A stretch of 64,000 nt of DNA from Parasphingorhabdus sp. SCSIO 66989 (GTDB lineage Bacteria; Pseudomonadota; Alphaproteobacteria; Sphingomonadales; Sphingomonadaceae). Position 1 is the first letter of the stretch, and every line of letters begins with the position of its first letter. A program made the translations under genes and the position numbers. Positions 43,286 to 52,003 of the stretch are shown piece by piece. Location of the stretch: positions 2,765,501 to 2,829,500 of the forward strand of contig NZ_CP136594.1 of NCBI RefSeq assembly GCF_032852305.1, given 5' to 3'. The notes beneath the pieces were generated by a model. The model was not told where the DNA came from, did no database searches, and worked only from the letters and a program-made list of their open reading frames with translations.

Positions 43286-44767
43286 ATGGAACTAATAGGA
43301 CTCTTGACCGCCAAGCCCGTTGAAAAGGCTCCCGCCACAATCGGCGCCGATAGCGAAGCTGTCGGCTTCCACATTGATGGCGGATATGCCGCACTGGCCA
43401 GTGGCAAGCAGCCTATAGCCGAGAACGCGGATGGCGAAGTTGAACAGCCTCTATCCGACCAAGCAGATTCCGCAGAAGCGGATGCGGATGAGGATGCGAC
43501 CGCGTTGCTCTCTACACTGGTGCAAGCCGATCCAGAGAATGTCCGGGCTCCAAGCACTCACCTCCCCTTTACCTTTACCCCGCCTGCTCAGCCTGAAACT
43601 GTGGCGAACACAGGCACGGCAGAGCCTGGCACAACCAGGGTTGAATTTGCGCAAAACACATCACTGCCGGCACGTATGGATTTTGGTGCGGCGATTGCCC
43701 AGCGTAACCTAGCTCAGCAAGACAATACCGGCGCGCAGGTCCAAGATAGTCCCGTTCCGGCAACTGCCGAAATAGACTTTGCGACCGCAGAGATATCTGC
43801 CAAGGCCAAGAGCGCAGTAGAGCTTGAACAAACCGTTGCGGCACAGGCAGCGCCACGGACAGCGCCTGCTTTTATCAATCAGCCAGTCACTGCTGGGGCC
43901 CAGAAGAATGTACAACCCAGGACGGACTTAGCTGGCGACAGCCCCGATGAAGACAGCGCGCTCATTGAGGGCACCACAGATGTGGAAACACTTATTAGCG
44001 ACCGACCGGTTCGCGCGGAGCAAACGGTACCTACCAGCTCGCCCAAGCCAGCTCTTGTTCCGCAGAGCGCCGCCAATAGCCCGACTACAAACATTGGACC
44101 AAACGCCAGTCAGCAGGAGTCGCTGACCGAAGCCATAGACATGGCCTTCAATGACAGCATGCCGCAGGATGATGGCACAAACCCAGTGCAGCAAGCACCA
44201 TCCGCCCCGCTCACTTCCGTTGAGGCCAGGGTTGAAACACCTAACCCGCTGCCATTCCAGCCAGTCTCCGCGGCGTCTCCTGCGACGGAAATGCGCGCTG
44301 CAACGACATCTTTGCCGCAAGCAAACACGCCTATTGCGTTCGATAATCGGTTCGCAGACCGCATCGCGCAAGAAGTCGCCATGATCAGCAAGACGGATCG
44401 CGGCATCTCTCTGCAGGTGACACCTGAGCGGCTTGGCACAATCAATATCGAGATTATGCAGGGGGCCAATGGCGACACGGTGCGGATGACCGCAGAAGAT
44501 GCCGATGTACGTCAGATTATCGCACAGGCACAATCGCGCATTGAGCAGGAAATGCGACAGGCCGGGCAGAAGCTTAGCAGCTTTGAAGTCGCTGGCGGCG
44601 ATGTGTCCGATAGTGCGGCCCAGCAGCAATTTGGTGACCAGCGGGAAGCGGGTAGCCTTAATGACAATCGCCCAAGCGAGCTCGGTTATGTCGTTGAAGC
44701 AGACGAACAGACCGACCAGCGGCAACCCCCAATCCCCGGTGACACCGCTCAGGTGCGTTACGCGTAA
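43286..44767 (+). CDS. fliK: Flagellar hook-length control protein FliK
   Basis: 493 residues. Most of it is a low-complexity stretch rich in Ala, Pro, Thr and Gln, as expected for the ruler. The C-terminal switch domain is recognisable (about 360-435): ISKTDRGISLQVTPERLGTINIEIMQGANGDTVRMTAEDADVRQIIAQAQSRIEQEMRQAGQKLSSFEV. It measures the hook and switches export to filament proteins. The start is uncertain: the ATG at 43286 is next to the predicted transcription start, and a TTG at 43304 with AGGA upstream is an alternative. Confidence 0.88.
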   Translation: MELIGLLTAKPVEKAPATIGADSEAVGFHIDGGYAALASGKQPIAENADGEVEQPLSDQADSAEADADEDATALLSTLVQADPENVRAPSTHLPFTFTPPAQPETVANTGTAEPGTTRVEFAQNTSLPARMDFGAAIAQRNLAQQDNTGAQVQDSPVPATAEIDFATAEISAKAKSAVELEQTVAAQAAPRTAPAFINQPVTAGAQKNVQPRTDLAGDSPDEDSALIEGTTDVETLISDRPVRAEQTVPTSSPKPALVPQSAANSPTTNIGPNASQQESLTEAIDMAFNDSMPQDDGTNPVQQAPSAPLTSVEARVETPNPLPFQPVSAASPATEMRAATTSLPQANTPIAFDNRFADRIAQEVAMISKTDRGISLQVTPERLGTINIEIMQGANGDTVRMTAEDADVRQIIAQAQSRIEQEMRQAGQKLSSFEVAGGDVSDSAAQQQFGDQREAGSLNDNRPSELGYVVEADEQTDQRQPPIPGDTAQVRYA

Positions 44768-44809
44768 TTTTAGCTAAACCTTTGATATTCAGTCTTTTGG
44801 AGACAGTTT

Positions 44810-45376
44810 GTGGCCGACAGTAACAACGCTGAACAACAAGCCGATGAGGCGCCGAAAAAGGGCGGCAAGATGAAGAAGGTCATCATGCTAGTGCTAGGCA
44901 TCACCCTGGTCGGCGGTGTCAGCGCGGCGGGCGGTTTTTACTTTGCTGGCGGCGCGGCCGAGCAGGGACCGAAAAAGCCCGAACTGCCCAAGCTGGTGCT
45001 GAAAGACGGTACCGAGGTGGAGAGCGATAGCACCAAATCAGCGACAATCGATCCCAAAGAACTCCAGGTCACCTATCACCAGATGGAAAACGCCTTCACC
45101 ACCAATCTTTATGGTGGCGGCTTTGCCCAGGCCGAGATTGCCGTCTCCACCCCTTATGACAAGCGCGTGATTGATGCGATTGAGGAGCATGACATTGCCG
45201 TGCGCTCGGCGATTGTGATGAAGCTCGCCGCCGGAGACTCGGCAACGCTGGAAACGCTGGATGGCAAGAAAGCAATGGCGGGTGAGCTCAAAGAGGTGAT
45301 CAACGAAACGCTGCGCGAAAAGACCGGCTTTGGCGGGGTTGATCAGGTCTATTTCACCAAATTTGTCGTCCAGTAA
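44810..45376 (+). CDS. fliL: Flagellar basal-body-associated protein FliL
   Basis: 188 residues from GTG with GGAG upstream. A Lys-rich cytoplasmic start is followed by one membrane segment (about 24-46) and a periplasmic SPFH-like domain with the FliL pattern (SVSTPYDKRVIDAIEEHDIAVRSAIVMKLAAGDSATLETLDGKKAMAGELKEVINETLREKTGFGGVDQVYFTKFVVQ). It supports stator function at high load. Confidence 0.93.
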   Translation: MADSNNAEQQADEAPKKGGKMKKVIMLVLGITLVGGVSAAGGFYFAGGAAEQGPKKPELPKLVLKDGTEVESDSTKSATIDPKELQVTYHQMENAFTTNLYGGGFAQAEIAVSTPYDKRVIDAIEEHDIAVRSAIVMKLAAGDSATLETLDGKKAMAGELKEVINETLREKTGFGGVDQVYFTKFVVQ

Positions 45377-45397
45377 GCGGCAGGAAAGCAGCAGACC

Positions 45398-46345
45398 ATG
45401 GCCGCAGCCAAATCCAGAAAGCCTGTGAAAAAGGCTATAAAGGAAGCGCCCCAGCACGCTCCTGCAGAAGCAGCAAAAGTGCAGCACAGCTTTGCCATGC
45501 ACGATCGTGATCAGATCGATGTCCAGCCGATGCTCAAGCGCATCGCGCGCCCATTGAGCAGTGGCATTGGTGGCGTCATGGAAGCGCTTGGCACCAGCAA
45601 GGTCAGCGTTGAAACCGGTGATATTCGCAGCGTAACCTGCAAAGACTGGTACGCACCAGGCGACGAGGCCATGGCCCATTGCCTGTTCCAGCTTGCCCCG
45701 GTCAAGGGCGCGGCGGCGCTGCGGTTGAATGCGGATTTCATCACCGTTCTGGTCGATATGTTCTTCGGCGGCGCGGTGGCTGCACCAAGCCGCACCATCA
45801 GCGAGTTTTCCCGCACCGATATGCGGTTGATTCACCGCATCGCCAATCTGATCGGCGATCAGCTCGCCAAAAGCTGGGCAGCGCATGGGCCCTTCCGCTG
45901 TACCCTGGCCGGGATCAGCAGCGAGCCCGATGAAGGCCAGATCGCGCCTGCCAGCGCCATGCTGATTATCCAGCCCTTTGATCTGGTCTATCCCGGCAAT
46001 ATCCGTCTCACCCTCGAGATCGCCTATCCGCTCGACATGCTTCAGAGCGCCAAGGAAATCACTACTCCGGCACAGGCGCAGACTGAGGAACCCGATGCCG
46101 ACCCGATCTGGCAGCGCGATCTCGCTGATGCGCTCAGCCATGTCCATCTGCCGGTGCGCTCGGTTCTGGCACGGCCGGAAATGACTCTGCCGCAATTGGC
46201 TGAACTCAAGCCCGGTGACATGATTCCTATCCCGCCCGCACGCAATCTGCCGCTGTTGGTGGGAGACAAGATTTTCGCCCGTGGCAGCATGGGCGAGCAA
46301 AATGGAATGGCCGCATTCCGCATAGACAGCATCGAAAAAGGATAA
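45398..46345 (+). CDS. fliM: Flagellar motor switch protein FliM
   Basis: 315 residues. The middle (LSSGIGGVMEALGTSKVSVETGDIRSVTCKDWY..., TDMRLIHRIANLIGDQLAKSWAAHGPF) and the C-terminal SpoA domain (LSHVHLPVRSVLARPEMTLPQLAELKPGDMIPIP) are FliM. The N-terminus is Lys/Ala-rich and lacks an evident LSQxEIDALL peptide, the usual CheY-P docking site, though HDRDQIDVQPML may be a degenerate form. AGGAA precedes the ATG. Builds the C ring with FliG and FliN. Confidence 0.92.
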   Translation: MAAAKSRKPVKKAIKEAPQHAPAEAAKVQHSFAMHDRDQIDVQPMLKRIARPLSSGIGGVMEALGTSKVSVETGDIRSVTCKDWYAPGDEAMAHCLFQLAPVKGAAALRLNADFITVLVDMFFGGAVAAPSRTISEFSRTDMRLIHRIANLIGDQLAKSWAAHGPFRCTLAGISSEPDEGQIAPASAMLIIQPFDLVYPGNIRLTLEIAYPLDMLQSAKEITTPAQAQTEEPDADPIWQRDLADALSHVHLPVRSVLARPEMTLPQLAELKPGDMIPIPPARNLPLLVGDKIFARGSMGEQNGMAAFRIDSIEKG

Positions 46346-46349
46346 GGCA

Positions 46350-46715
46350 ATGAGCGATATGAACGAAGCCCCGCAACTGGGCGGGCCGGATGTGCAAGCC
46401 GCAATGGCCAATGGCACTGCACAGGAAATCGATCCGGGCAATGCCGGGCATTACCGCTTTCTGGCGGATATTCCGGTGCGCCTCTCGGTCGAGGTTGGTC
46501 AGGTCACCAAAACTCTGGCCGAGATCATGGCGCTGGAGGAAGGCGCGGTTGTCGAGCTGGGTCGTCCGGCGAATGAACTGCTCGATATCAAAGTCAATGG
46601 CGCACTCGTCGCCAAGGGTGAGATCGTTACCGTAGACGGCCGTTTTGCCATTCGCGTCGCCGAAGTGGTGACGCAGAATGTCGGCACCGGCAAGATTGAG
46701 CGCCGCGCATCATGA
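46350..46715 (+). CDS. fliN: Flagellar motor switch protein FliN
   Basis: 121 residues. After a 35-residue tail is the SpoA domain: RFLADIPVRLSVEVGQVTKTLAEIMALEEGAVVELGRPANELLDIKVNGALVAKGEIVTVDGRFAIRVAEVV. Typical FliN length. Four bases after fliM; AAAGGA precedes the ATG. Its stop overlaps fliO. Confidence 0.96.
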   Translation: MSDMNEAPQLGGPDVQAAMANGTAQEIDPGNAGHYRFLADIPVRLSVEVGQVTKTLAEIMALEEGAVVELGRPANELLDIKVNGALVAKGEIVTVDGRFAIRVAEVVTQNVGTGKIERRAS

Positions 46716-47074
46716 CCTATTATATCCTCAAGCTGGTAATCATGCTGCCGATTATGGCGGTGATGATCTATGCCGCTTTGTGGACCTATCGCAAATATCA
46801 GCCGGGCCTCAGCAGCCATGTCCAGAAACGCGAATTGAAGCTGGTCGAGACCATGCCGATGGGTACTTCGGGCAAGCTGGCCGTGGTGGAATTTGCCGGG
46901 CAGAAAATCCTGCTTTCGGCAACACGCGGCAATATTCAGCATATCGCCAGTGCTGATCTGGACGTGGTCGCGGTCGAAAAGGACGTGACTGAGGCCGAAT
47001 TGCAGGCGGCGCAGGTGCCTTTCCAGAACTTGATGCAGCGTGCGCTTAGCGGCGCGCGCAAGCAGGACAGCTAA
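46712..47074 (+). CDS. fliO: Flagellar export component FliO
   Basis: 120 residues with one N-terminal membrane segment ([22 protein letters not shown]) and a cytoplasmic domain with the FliO strand pattern ([43 protein letters not shown]). It acts as a scaffold for FliP assembly. Overlaps fliN by four bases. Confidence 0.9.
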   Translation: MTYYILKLVIMLPIMAVMIYAALWTYRKYQPGLSSHVQKRELKLVETMPMGTSGKLAVVEFAGQKILLSATRGNIQHIASADLDVVAVEKDVTEAELQAAQVPFQNLMQRALSGARKQDS

Positions 47075-47079
47075 ACCCG

Positions 47080-47859
47080 ATGCGGATCATACCCTTCATT
47101 CTGGCGCTGCTCGGCGCATTTCTGCTCGCGGCAGAACCGGCTATTGCCCAGACAGCAGAAGCTGCGGCAGAGGCCGGGGCATCCGAAGCACTGGGCAAGG
47201 CGCTGGACGATGTTGCCGGTGACGGCAAGCCGCTGACGCTCTCGCTGCAGATCCTCATCCTGATGAGTCTGCTGACGATTTTGCCGTCACTGCTGCTGAT
47301 GATGACCAGTTTCACCAGGATATTGATTGTGCTGTCGATCCTGCGGCAGGCGCTGGGCCTGCAGCAGACACCGCCCAATCAGGTGTTGATCGGACTGTCG
47401 CTGTTTTTGTCTCTGTTCGTAATGGCGCCGACCATATCCGAGATCAATACGCTGGCGGTAGAGCCCTATGGCGAGGACGAGCTGGCGCTGGAAGAAGCGA
47501 TCGAGATTTCCGGTGAGGTGTTCCACAAATTCATGGTCAAACAGACCCGCGAAACCGACATCAAATTGTTCATGGAACTGGCTGAAGAGGACGGCTTTGA
47601 AAGCCCCGAAGCCATTCCGTTCTCGATCCTGCTGCCCGCCTTTGTCACCAGCGAGTTGAAAACCGCATTCCAGATCGGTTTCATGATCTATCTGCCGTTT
47701 CTCATCATCGACCTGGTCGTCGCCTCAACACTGATGGCCTTGGGTATGATGATGCTCTCTCCGACAATCATATCGATGCCGTTCAAGCTGTTGCTGTTCG
47801 TGCTGGTCGATGGCTGGGCGCTGACCATGGGCTCGCTCGCCGGATCCTTCGTGACTTAG
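47080..47859 (+). CDS. fliP: Flagellar export gate protein FliP
   Basis: 259 residues. Begins with a cleavable signal ([23 protein letters not shown]), as is usual for FliP, then the family blocks [79 protein letters not shown] and [24 protein letters not shown]. Forms the core of the export gate with FliQ and FliR. Confidence 0.97.
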   Translation: MRIIPFILALLGAFLLAAEPAIAQTAEAAAEAGASEALGKALDDVAGDGKPLTLSLQILILMSLLTILPSLLLMMTSFTRILIVLSILRQALGLQQTPPNQVLIGLSLFLSLFVMAPTISEINTLAVEPYGEDELALEEAIEISGEVFHKFMVKQTRETDIKLFMELAEEDGFESPEAIPFSILLPAFVTSELKTAFQIGFMIYLPFLIIDLVVASTLMALGMMMLSPTIISMPFKLLLFVLVDGWALTMGSLAGSFVT

Positions 47860-47870
47860 GGGGATAGCAG

Positions 47871-48143
47871 ATGGAACAGTCAGATTTCTTTATCGGCATC
47901 GCCCAACAGACATTGTGGATCACCGCATTGGCCGCTGCGCCCTTGCTGATCCCGGCGCTGATGGTCGGCATCGTCCTTGGCATGGTGCAGGCGGCGACCT
48001 CGATCAACGAGGCGACGCTCAGCTTTGTGCCGAAGCTGATCATTGTGGCCGTGATGCTGGCCCTTTTTGGCGGCTCGATTATCTATCTGATCGCCGATTT
48101 CACCACCGAAACCTATAGCCGGATACCGGACCTGTTGCGATGA
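47871..48143 (+). CDS. fliQ: Flagellar export gate protein FliQ
   Basis: 90 residues with two membrane segments (about 15-38 and 50-72); LWITALAAAPLLIPALMVGIVLGMVQAATSINEATLSFVPKLIIVAVMLALFGGSI is diagnostic. GGGGGATAG stands before the ATG. Stop overlaps fliR by four bases. Confidence 0.97.
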   Translation: MEQSDFFIGIAQQTLWITALAAAPLLIPALMVGIVLGMVQAATSINEATLSFVPKLIIVAVMLALFGGSIIYLIADFTTETYSRIPDLLR

Positions 48144-48925
48144 TTGCCCCTGGCTATACCGGTGTCGAAGAACAGCTCTGGATGTGGCTGATGGCGATGA
48201 TCCGCCCCGGCGCAGCGATGCTGGTCGCGCCGGTTTTTGGTGCAGGATCAGTGCCGCTGCAGCTGCGCATCATATTGTCGCTGATGATCGGCATTACCGC
48301 CAGCAGCGGCGCCGGTGTTACCGTGCCGACCGACACATTGGTAAGCTTTTCCGGCGTTCTGTTTATTGTTGCCGAAGTGCTCGCCGGTCTGGCCATGGGC
48401 TTCGCGCTACAGGTCGGTTACTCGGCCGCTTTTGTGGCCGGTGAGACGCTCAGCAACGCCATGGGTCTGGGCTTTGCCTCAATGAATGATCCGCAAACCG
48501 GTGTTTCTACGCCGGTTGTTGGTCAGTTCCTCTCTATCGTCGCCACATTGTTACTGCTAGCCATGGACGGGCATCTGATGCTGATCGCCATCATCGTCCA
48601 CAGCTATGAGACATTGCCGCCGGGCAATGCCTTTATCAGCCTTGCCGCCGTGGAAGGCATTGTCGATTTTGGCGGCTCGCTGTTCGCCATGGGGCTGTTG
48701 ATCGCCCTGCCCGTCGGTTCAGCATTGATACTGGTGCAGCTGGTGATGGCGATGCTCGCTCGTTCTGCCCCGGCGATGAACCTGTTTGCCGTCGGCCTGC
48801 CTGTCGCGGTGCTGTCCGGTCTGGTACTGCTCGCGATCACCGCGCCGATTATGGCGGAAACGCTGATGCAGTCGCTGACCCAGGGCCTGGAGCAATCTGA
48901 AATGGCGATAGGAGGGGCTGGCTAA
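48140..48925 (+). CDS. fliR: Flagellar export gate protein FliR
   Basis: 261 residues with about six membrane segments. RPGAAMLVAPVFGAGSVPLQLRIILSLMIGI near the start, EVLAGLAMGFALQVGYSAAFVAGETLSNAMGLGFASMNDPQTGVSTPVVGQFLSIVATLLLLAMDGHLMLI in the middle, and LLARSAPAMNLFAVGLPV-type motif late. Completes the FliPQR gate. Its stop shares a base with flhB. Confidence 0.96.
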   Translation: MIAPGYTGVEEQLWMWLMAMIRPGAAMLVAPVFGAGSVPLQLRIILSLMIGITASSGAGVTVPTDTLVSFSGVLFIVAEVLAGLAMGFALQVGYSAAFVAGETLSNAMGLGFASMNDPQTGVSTPVVGQFLSIVATLLLLAMDGHLMLIAIIVHSYETLPPGNAFISLAAVEGIVDFGGSLFAMGLLIALPVGSALILVQLVMAMLARSAPAMNLFAVGLPVAVLSGLVLLAITAPIMAETLMQSLTQGLEQSEMAIGGAG

Positions 48926-50079
48926 TGGCAGAAGGCCCCAATGGTGGCGGTGAAAAGACCGAGGCACCAACCCCGAAAAAACGCAAGGACAGCGCCAAGA
49001 AAGGCGATGTGCTTCAGTCCAAGGAGCTGGGCACAGCGCTGATGATTGTCGCTGGCACCCTCGCCTTCTGGCTGTTCGGCAGTGCACTGGTCAGCGCCTC
49101 AGGCGATGTCGTGCGCAGCGGACTGCGCTTCAACAATGCCGATATTGCCAGTTTCGATATCGGCACCCGGACGCTCACCTTGCTGACACCATTGCTGCTG
49201 CCTTTTGGCGGGCTGTTCGCGCTGCTGATGGTCGCGGCGATTGCCACGCCTGCGGTTCTGGGCTCGGCGGGGTTTCGCTGGTCGGCGGTCAAACCCAAGC
49301 CGTCCAAGCTCAATCCGATGTCGGGCCTGAAACGCATGTTCGGCACCAATGGCTTGATCGAACTGGGCAAATCGCTCGCCAAGGTGACTTTGCTCGGTGT
49401 TGTTGGCATCGTCATCATTGTCCGCTCGCTGCCGGAAATGGCTGAACTCGGCCATGGCAGCGTCAGCGCTAACCTGATGCTCTATGGCGATATGTTCAAC
49501 ACCACCCTGCTCGCTATGGCAGGCGCGCTGGCGATTATCGCGATGATAGATGTGCCCGCGCAAATCTATCAGCACACCAAGAAGCTGAAAATGACCAAGC
49601 AGGAGGTCAAGGACGAGAATAAGGAAACCGAAGGGTCGCCCGAGCTGAAACAGGCAGTGCGCCAGCGCCAGCAAGAGGTGCTTAACGGCTCGATCCGCAA
49701 GGGGGTTGAGGAGGCCACGGTATTGCTGGTCAACCCAACGCATTTTGCCGTCGCGCTGCGCTATGATCAGGAGAACGACGCGGCTCCCGTGGTGCTGGCA
49801 CGCGGACGCGGTGGTATTGCTCAGGCAATGCGTGAGCTCGCCGAAGAAAAAGACGTGCCAATAATGCGCTACCCGGAACTAACGCGTGCAATCTACTTCA
49901 CCTCGCAAGCCGGCGCGATGGTCGATGAACGGCTCTATCTCGCGGTCGCTACACTGCTCGCCTTTGTCTTCCGGCTTGATGCGCAAATGGCGAGTAAGGC
50001 CGACCGTCCGGGCATCATTGTGCCAGACGACATGCACTATGACAGTGACGGCAAAAAGGGGCGTGAAAAAAATGCCTAA
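48925..50079 (+). CDS. flhB: Flagellar export switch protein FlhB
   Basis: 384 residues. N-terminal KTEAPTPKKRKDSAKKGDVLQSKEL, four membrane segments, a conserved cytoplasmic linker (KKLKMTKQEVKDENKETEGSPELKQAVRQRQQEV), and the autocleavage motif NPTH in VLLVNPTHFAVALRY (about residue 272). Cleavage there switches export from hook to filament substrates together with FliK. Last gene of the fliK-flhB run. Confidence 0.97.
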   Translation: MAEGPNGGGEKTEAPTPKKRKDSAKKGDVLQSKELGTALMIVAGTLAFWLFGSALVSASGDVVRSGLRFNNADIASFDIGTRTLTLLTPLLLPFGGLFALLMVAAIATPAVLGSAGFRWSAVKPKPSKLNPMSGLKRMFGTNGLIELGKSLAKVTLLGVVGIVIIVRSLPEMAELGHGSVSANLMLYGDMFNTTLLAMAGALAIIAMIDVPAQIYQHTKKLKMTKQEVKDENKETEGSPELKQAVRQRQQEVLNGSIRKGVEEATVLLVNPTHFAVALRYDQENDAAPVVLARGRGGIAQAMRELAEEKDVPIMRYPELTRAIYFTSQAGAMVDERLYLAVATLLAFVFRLDAQMASKADRPGIIVPDDMHYDSDGKKGREKNA

Positions 50080-50103
50080 ATGTTTCCTAAACGCTGCCGT
50101 TGA
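50077..50103 (+). promoter_or_regulatory. Sigma-28 promoter of fliDS
   Basis: TAAA-N15-GCCGTTGA, overlapping the flhB stop and 24 bases before the fliD ATG. It has the canonical TAAA in the -35 part and the same 15-base spacing as the other sites, with GA at the end in place of AC. Confidence 0.75.
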
Positions 50104-50127
50104 TAGTCCAAAGAAAGGGCAAAACTG

Positions 50128-51519
50128 ATGCTGGAAAGTCTTTCAGGTCTCATTGGCGGGCAAACGGGCGTCAACTCCGCGCAGATCGTCAATGATCTGG
50201 TGCAGGTGACGCGTGAACCACGTGAGGCGCAGATACGCAATCGCCAGGATCTCAACAATGCCCGGATCTCTGCGCTTGCATCTGCCTCTTCTTCGCTCAA
50301 TACCTTTGCCGAAGCACTGGACACACTGCTTGATGGTCGCCGCTTTGCCGGTGATCTGATCTCGAGCAATGGTTCGGTTGCCACCGCCGATTTTGTCAAT
50401 GGACAGCTCCCGCAAGGGCTGCCGGTTACCGTTGAAGTTCAGCAGCTTGCCTCAGAACAACGCACTGTCTCGCGCACCTTTGCCAATGGCGATGCCGCTG
50501 TCGGAGAAGGCACGCTTACGCTCGATACCAGCCAGGGCAGCTTCGATATTGTTATCAACGAGGACAATGACAGCCTCGCCGGACTGCGCGACGCGATCAA
50601 CGATGCCGATGCAGGCGTGACCGCGACAATCCTCACCGATGTCAATGGCGCGCGGCTGGTTCTGGCCGGGTCAGAAGGCGCGGATCAGTCCTTTACCCTC
50701 TCGGCTCCGGCAGCACCCGATACGCTCAGCGACTTTGCCTATCCACCAGCATCAGCAAGCGGTATGTCCCTGGTCTCAAGCGCCGCGAACAGCCGTATCA
50801 TTGTCGATGGCGTAGAGCTCAATCTCAGCAGCAACGAAGTCGACAACGCGATCACTGGCGTCCGCCTCAACCTGCTCGCCGCCGCACCGGGGGAAGCCAT
50901 CACCATCAGCGGTGACCGCCCGACCTCGAGCGTGCGGGATCTGGTGGTCGAATTTGTCGATGCCTATAATGAACTGCGCGAAGGTCTGAACAATGCAACG
51001 CGCCCCGGAACCGATGGCACCGATGGCGGACCGCTGGCTGGTAGTTCCGCCGTTCGTGATATGGTACGGCAATTGGGTAGCATGAGCTCGACTCTGCTCG
51101 CCGCTGAGGGACCCTATCGTACCCTTGCCGATATAGGCGTTCGCACCAATAATGATGGTACGTTGAGCATTGACAATGCCCGGCTGGGTGCCGTTCTGGA
51201 AACCGATATGGATGCGGTCAGCCGCATGCTCGATCCGGCCAACCCCGATGATTCCAATCCCGGACTTGCCGGGACACTCAACGCCATTCGTGACTCCCTT
51301 CAGTCAGAGGATGGCTCGCTCACACTGGCTCAGGAACGCTATAATGCCGTTGCCGAGGACTTGCGCGAAATGCTGATCGATCTGGATGATGACATTGACC
51401 GCTACCGCGCCCAGTTGGAGCAGACATTCGCCAATATGGACCGCCAGTTGGCGGTCTTGCGCTCGACCCAGAGCTATCTCGACCAACAGATATCGATCTG
51501 GAATGACACCGATAACTAA
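50128..51519 (+). CDS. fliD: Flagellar filament cap protein FliD
   Basis: 463 residues. N-terminal part SLSGLIGGQTGVNSAQIVNDLVQVTREPREAQIRNRQDLNNARISALASASSSLNTFAEALDTLL and a C-terminal coiled region ending AQLEQTFANMDRQLAVLRSTQSYLDQQISIWND match FliD (HAP2). The middle (VDGVELNLSSNEVDNAITGVRLNLLAAAPGEAITISGDRP) is also typical. It caps the filament tip and folds flagellin there. AAAGGGC precedes the ATG. Confidence 0.95.
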   Translation: MLESLSGLIGGQTGVNSAQIVNDLVQVTREPREAQIRNRQDLNNARISALASASSSLNTFAEALDTLLDGRRFAGDLISSNGSVATADFVNGQLPQGLPVTVEVQQLASEQRTVSRTFANGDAAVGEGTLTLDTSQGSFDIVINEDNDSLAGLRDAINDADAGVTATILTDVNGARLVLAGSEGADQSFTLSAPAAPDTLSDFAYPPASASGMSLVSSAANSRIIVDGVELNLSSNEVDNAITGVRLNLLAAAPGEAITISGDRPTSSVRDLVVEFVDAYNELREGLNNATRPGTDGTDGGPLAGSSAVRDMVRQLGSMSSTLLAAEGPYRTLADIGVRTNNDGTLSIDNARLGAVLETDMDAVSRMLDPANPDDSNPGLAGTLNAIRDSLQSEDGSLTLAQERYNAVAEDLREMLIDLDDDIDRYRAQLEQTFANMDRQLAVLRSTQSYLDQQISIWNDTDN

Positions 51520-51560
51520 TCGCTAAATATCAACCCCATTGATCCCGCAAAGGACCGACA

Positions 51561-51968
51561 ATGAGCTTCCGCAGCCGCACGCCCGGATATACTGACAGCT
51601 ATAAAAGCATGCACGCCAATCGCGTGGCCAATGCGAATCCGCATGAACTGGTCAGCATCATGTTTGAGGAATTGTTGCTCAAGCTCGATACCGCCATAGG
51701 GCATATCGAGCGTCACGATATGCCTGGCATGATTCAGGCCAAAGGCAGAGCAGCAGCAATCGTCAATGCGCTGGATGAAAGCCTCGATTTTGAGCATGGC
51801 GGCGATACCGCCATTGCGCTGGGCGTTGTGTATCGCGAAGCGTCCGAGCGCTTGGCTCGGGCAAAGGGACCAGCAGCAAAGGATATCCTGCAATCAGTGC
51901 GGCTTATGATCGCAGAGATTTACAGCGCCTGGTCAGATATCGGCAAGGCAGCGCGCAAGCGGGCATAA
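51561..51968 (+). CDS. fliS: Flagellin export chaperone FliS
   Basis: 135 residues. YTDSYKSMHANRVANANPHELVSIMFEELLLKLDTAIGHIERHDMPGMIQAKGRAAAIVNALDESLDFEHGGDTA is FliS; the rest is helical. It binds the C-terminal helices of flagellin and keeps it unfolded for export. AAAGGA precedes the ATG. It follows fliD by 41 bases and converges with the activator gene. Confidence 0.95.
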   Translation: MSFRSRTPGYTDSYKSMHANRVANANPHELVSIMFEELLLKLDTAIGHIERHDMPGMIQAKGRAAAIVNALDESLDFEHGGDTAIALGVVYREASERLARAKGPAAKDILQSVRLMIAEIYSAWSDIGKAARKRA

Positions 51969-51979
51969 ACCGAGTCGAT

Positions 51980-52003
51980 AGCGCTGGTTACGCTGCCAGC
52001 GCT
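51980..52003. terminator. Hairpin between fliS and the FleQ-like activator
   Basis: Perfect stem AGCGCTGG/CCAGCGCT around eight bases, over the stop codon of the minus-strand gene and 12 bases past the fliS stop. Placed to stop both converging transcripts, although it lacks a long T run. Confidence 0.5.

Noticed and set aside
45038-46441. Minus-strand frame of 467 codons opposite fliL, fliM and fliN
   Set aside because: Shadow; fliL, fliM and fliN are all confirmed on the other strand.
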